From the NCBI GenBank assembly GCA_019638805.1, contig JAHBTA010000002.1, positions 558,001 to 622,000 of the forward strand: a DNA stretch of 64,000 nt, written 5' to 3'. Below the pieces are notes generated by a model. That model worked only from the letters and a program-made list of their open reading frames with translations. It had not been told where the DNA came from and ran no database searches. Shown one piece after another: positions 62,098 through 64,000 of the stretch. A program made the translations under genes and the position numbers. Numbering within the stretch: the first letter of the stretch is position 1; every line of letters starts with the position of its first letter. The DNA comes from Microbacteriaceae bacterium (GTDB lineage Bacteria; Actinomycetota; Actinomycetes; Actinomycetales; Microbacteriaceae).

Positions 62098-63588
62098 ATG
62101 CCGGATGCGAGTGCCTCCCCCGCCCCCCACGACGCCGCAACCACCGGATCCTCCGGCGCCGGAGCCGCCAACATCGGCGTGGTCGGCCTGGCGGTCATGG
62201 GATCGAACCTGGCCCGCAACCTGGCCAGCCGCGAGGGCAACACCGTGGCGATCCTCAACCGTTCGTACGAGAAGACGCAGACCCTGCTCGACGAGCACCC
62301 CGAGGCCGGTTTCGTGCCCGCGCGCGACTACGCCGGGTTCGCCGCGGCGCTCTCGACCCCCCGCACGGCCATCATCATGGTGCAGGCCGGCGCAGGCACC
62401 GACGCCGTCATCGACGAGCTGGTGAAGGTCTTCGAGCCCGGCGACATCATCGTCGACGGCGGGAATGCGCTCTTCACCGACACCATCCGCCGCGAGAAGG
62501 CGGTGCGCGAGACGGGCATCAACTTCGTGGGCGCGGGCATCTCGGGCGGTGAGGAGGGGGCGCTGCACGGGCCCTCGATCATGCCGGGCGGATCCGACGA
62601 GGCCTGGGTCACGCTCGGCCCGATCCTGCGTTCGATCGCCGCCATCGCCGAGGGCGAGCCCTGCGTCACGCACGTCGGCCACGACGGCGCCGGCCACTTC
62701 GTCAAGATGATCCACAACGGCATCGAGTACGCCGACATGCAGCTCATCGCCGAGGCCTACGACCTCATCCGCCGCGGCACCGGCAAGACCCCCGCCGAGA
62801 TCGCCGAGGTCTTCGCCGAGTGGAACCGCGGCGAGCTGGAGAGCTACCTCATCGAGATCACTGCCGAGGTGCTGCGCCAGGTCGACGCCGCGAGCGGGAA
62901 GCCGCTCGTGGACGTGATCCTCGATCAGGCCGGGGCCAAGGGCACCGGCGCCTGGACGGTCAAGAGCGCCCTCGACCTGGGCATCCCGGTCTCGGGCATC
63001 GCCGAGGCGGTCTTCGCCCGCTCGCTGTCCTCCAAGCCCGCCCAGCGCGCCGCCGCCGCGAGCCTGCCGGGGCCCGCCGAGACCTGGGCGGTGGATGACG
63101 CCGACGCCTTCGTCGAGGACGTGCGGCGGGCGCTCTACGCCTCCAAGATCGTGGCGTATTCGCAGGGCTTCGACGAGATCGTCGCGGGGGCCGAGGAGTA
63201 CGGCTGGGACATCCGCAAGGGGGAGATCGCGAAGATCTGGCGCGGCGGCTGCATCATCCGCGCGCAGTTCCTCAACCGCATCACGGAGGCCTATGCCGCC
63301 GACCCCGGTCTGGTCGCGCTGCTGACCGCGCCGTACTTCGCCGAGGCGCTCGCGCAGTCCCAGGAGTCCTGGCGCCGCGTCGTGGTCGCGGCGGCGCGGG
63401 CCGGCATCCCGAGTCCGGCCTTCTCGTCCTCGCTCGCGTACTACGACGGACTGCGCGCCGAGCGCCTGCCCGCCGCGCTCGTGCAGGGCCAGCGCGACTT
63501 CTTCGGAGCGCACACCTATCGCCGCATCGACCGCGAGGGCGTGTTCCACACCCTGTGGTCGGGCGACCGCAGCGAGGTCGAGGCGTAG
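62098..63588 (+). CDS. gnd: 6-phosphogluconate dehydrogenase (decarboxylating), GndA type
   Basis: Oxidative pentose phosphate enzyme making ribulose 5-phosphate, CO2 and NADPH. The 496-residue product has the NADP-binding GLAVMGSNLARNLA near residue 30, the signature GAGISGGEEGALHGPSIMPGG, and VGHDGAGHFVKMIHNGIEY with the catalytic Lys. TAGCCT lies 6 bases before the ATG. The N-terminus has about 25 extra residues compared with the usual start. Confidence 0.96.
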   Translation: MPDASASPAPHDAATTGSSGAGAANIGVVGLAVMGSNLARNLASREGNTVAILNRSYEKTQTLLDEHPEAGFVPARDYAGFAAALSTPRTAIIMVQAGAGTDAVIDELVKVFEPGDIIVDGGNALFTDTIRREKAVRETGINFVGAGISGGEEGALHGPSIMPGGSDEAWVTLGPILRSIAAIAEGEPCVTHVGHDGAGHFVKMIHNGIEYADMQLIAEAYDLIRRGTGKTPAEIAEVFAEWNRGELESYLIEITAEVLRQVDAASGKPLVDVILDQAGAKGTGAWTVKSALDLGIPVSGIAEAVFARSLSSKPAQRAAAASLPGPAETWAVDDADAFVEDVRRALYASKIVAYSQGFDEIVAGAEEYGWDIRKGEIAKIWRGGCIIRAQFLNRITEAYAADPGLVALLTAPYFAEALAQSQESWRRVVVAAARAGIPSPAFSSSLAYYDGLRAERLPAALVQGQRDFFGAHTYRRIDREGVFHTLWSGDRSEVEA

Positions 63589-63591
63589 CCA

Positions 63592-63609
63592 CCCGCCTCA
63601 CCAGGCGGG
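63592..63609. terminator. Hairpin between gnd and the CoA-transferase gene
   Basis: CCCGCCT (63592-63598) and AGGCGGG (63603-63609) pair around CACC, 3 bases after the gnd stop. The stem overlaps the stop codon of the convergent gene. Confidence 0.5.
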
Positions 63610-64000
63610 CGCGTCGCCCCCGAGCGGATGCGACGCCCGCTCCCAGCGCAGGCTCGTGACCGCGCGCCCGTCCACCTCGAGCGCGAACGGGGCCTCGAGC
63701 AGGGTCGCCGGTCCCCAGGCGGTGTCGATCGGGGTGCGCGCGGGCTCGCCACCGGGGTTCGACGACCCGGGGCTCGATGACCCGGGGCTCGATGACCCGA
63801 GTCCCGACGGATCCCGTTCCCGGTCTCGCACGCCCTCGAGCGCAGACGCCGTGCGGGCCAGCGAGAGCCGCCACCGCGATCCGGTGCCGTCCCGCAGCAG
63901 CGCGGCGAGGCCGCTCAGCGCGGCCGCCGCCATGAGGTACCCGGTGGCGTGATCGAGCGCCTGCACGGGCAGCGGGGTCGGGACATCGTGTGTGCCGGCC
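63598..64000 (-). CDS. Family III CoA-transferase, C-terminal part (partial)
   Basis: 134 codons are visible and the gene continues past the right edge. The segment PTPLPVQALDHATGYLMAAAAL and SLARTASAL match the C-terminal domain of CaiB/BaiF-type CoA-transferases. A Ser/Pro/Gly repeat of about 15 residues (encoded by a 15-base tandem repeat near 63763-63806) interrupts the end region. The catalytic Asp lies outside the window, so activity cannot be judged. Confidence 0.75.
   Translation of the reverse strand, partial: AGTHDVPTPLPVQALDHATGYLMAAAALSGLAALLRDGTGSRWRLSLARTASALEGVRDRERDPSGLGSSSPGSSSPGSSNPGGEPARTPIDTAWGPATLLEAPFALEVDGRAVTSLRWERASHPLGGDAPAW

Noticed and set aside
61576..63549. Extension of the D-2-hydroxyacid dehydrogenase frame over gntK and gnd
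   Set aside because: It shadows two well-supported genes. The true start overlaps the gntK stop.

Overview
The window is chromosomal DNA of a high-GC Gram-positive bacterium. It most resembles Actinomycetota of the Microbacteriaceae type (Microbacterium-like). The grounds are very high G+C with many GTG starts, the DUF4307-greA pair, the eno-ftsB-DUF501 run, a DUF222/HNH endonuclease, a PIN-PhoH ATPase and Z-type UppS. Most of it is housekeeping core packed into short, often overlapping operons. One visibly less GC-rich accessory stretch lies at about 27.8-36.6 kb.

Layout: 1-2370, two coupled membrane signalling genes (an active NarL-type histidine kinase and a degenerate kinase-like partner cut by the left edge). 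2.4-8.5 kb, ispH diverging from xseA-xseB-DUF4245-carbonic anhydrase-fumC, then a phosphatase-family gene. 8.4-12.7 kb, prepilin peptidase, PhoH-like ATPase, class V aminotransferase and uppS. 12.8-21.4 kb, trhA, DUF4307-greA, AI-2E-ilvA, a YcaQ-like glycosylase, a lipoprotein, htpX and lemA. 21.4-27.3 kb, a five-gene tetR-MFS-PLP enzyme-lactone oxidase-GH1 operon. 27.8-29.5 kb, a decayed integrase element beside an unusual tRNA-Leu(UAA), carrying hicA-hicB and a third coupled gene. 29.5-36.6 kb, a type I restriction locus in which a DUF488 gene and an unrecognised gene sit between hsdS and hsdM. 36.6-43 kb, ndh, subtilase, DUF501, ftsB, eno and hisS. 43-54.5 kb, DUF222/HNH, an ABC-2 exporter, mazG, a nuclease, a glutarate-type cluster (gcdH, PucR regulator, CoA-transferase), MFS and CPBP protease. 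54.4-64 kb, mfd-pth-L25, an HTH-MNT/HEPN pair, a D-2-hydroxyacid dehydrogenase with gntK, gnd, and a CoA-transferase cut by the right edge.

Three signals run across the window. First, nineteen genes have a TANNNT hexamer exactly 6 or 7 bases before the start codon, which points to leaderless transcripts and fixes several starts (xseA, lemA, hsdM, hsdR, uppS and others). Second, five genes have their stop codon inside a short tandem duplication, with the second copy just past the stop. Third, convergent neighbours often overlap: 4 bp CTAG twice, and 18, 58 and 107 bp elsewhere. The best places to look for new biology are the hsd locus with its embedded DUF488 pair, the class I tRNA with anticodon UAA, and the hicA-hicB third gene.
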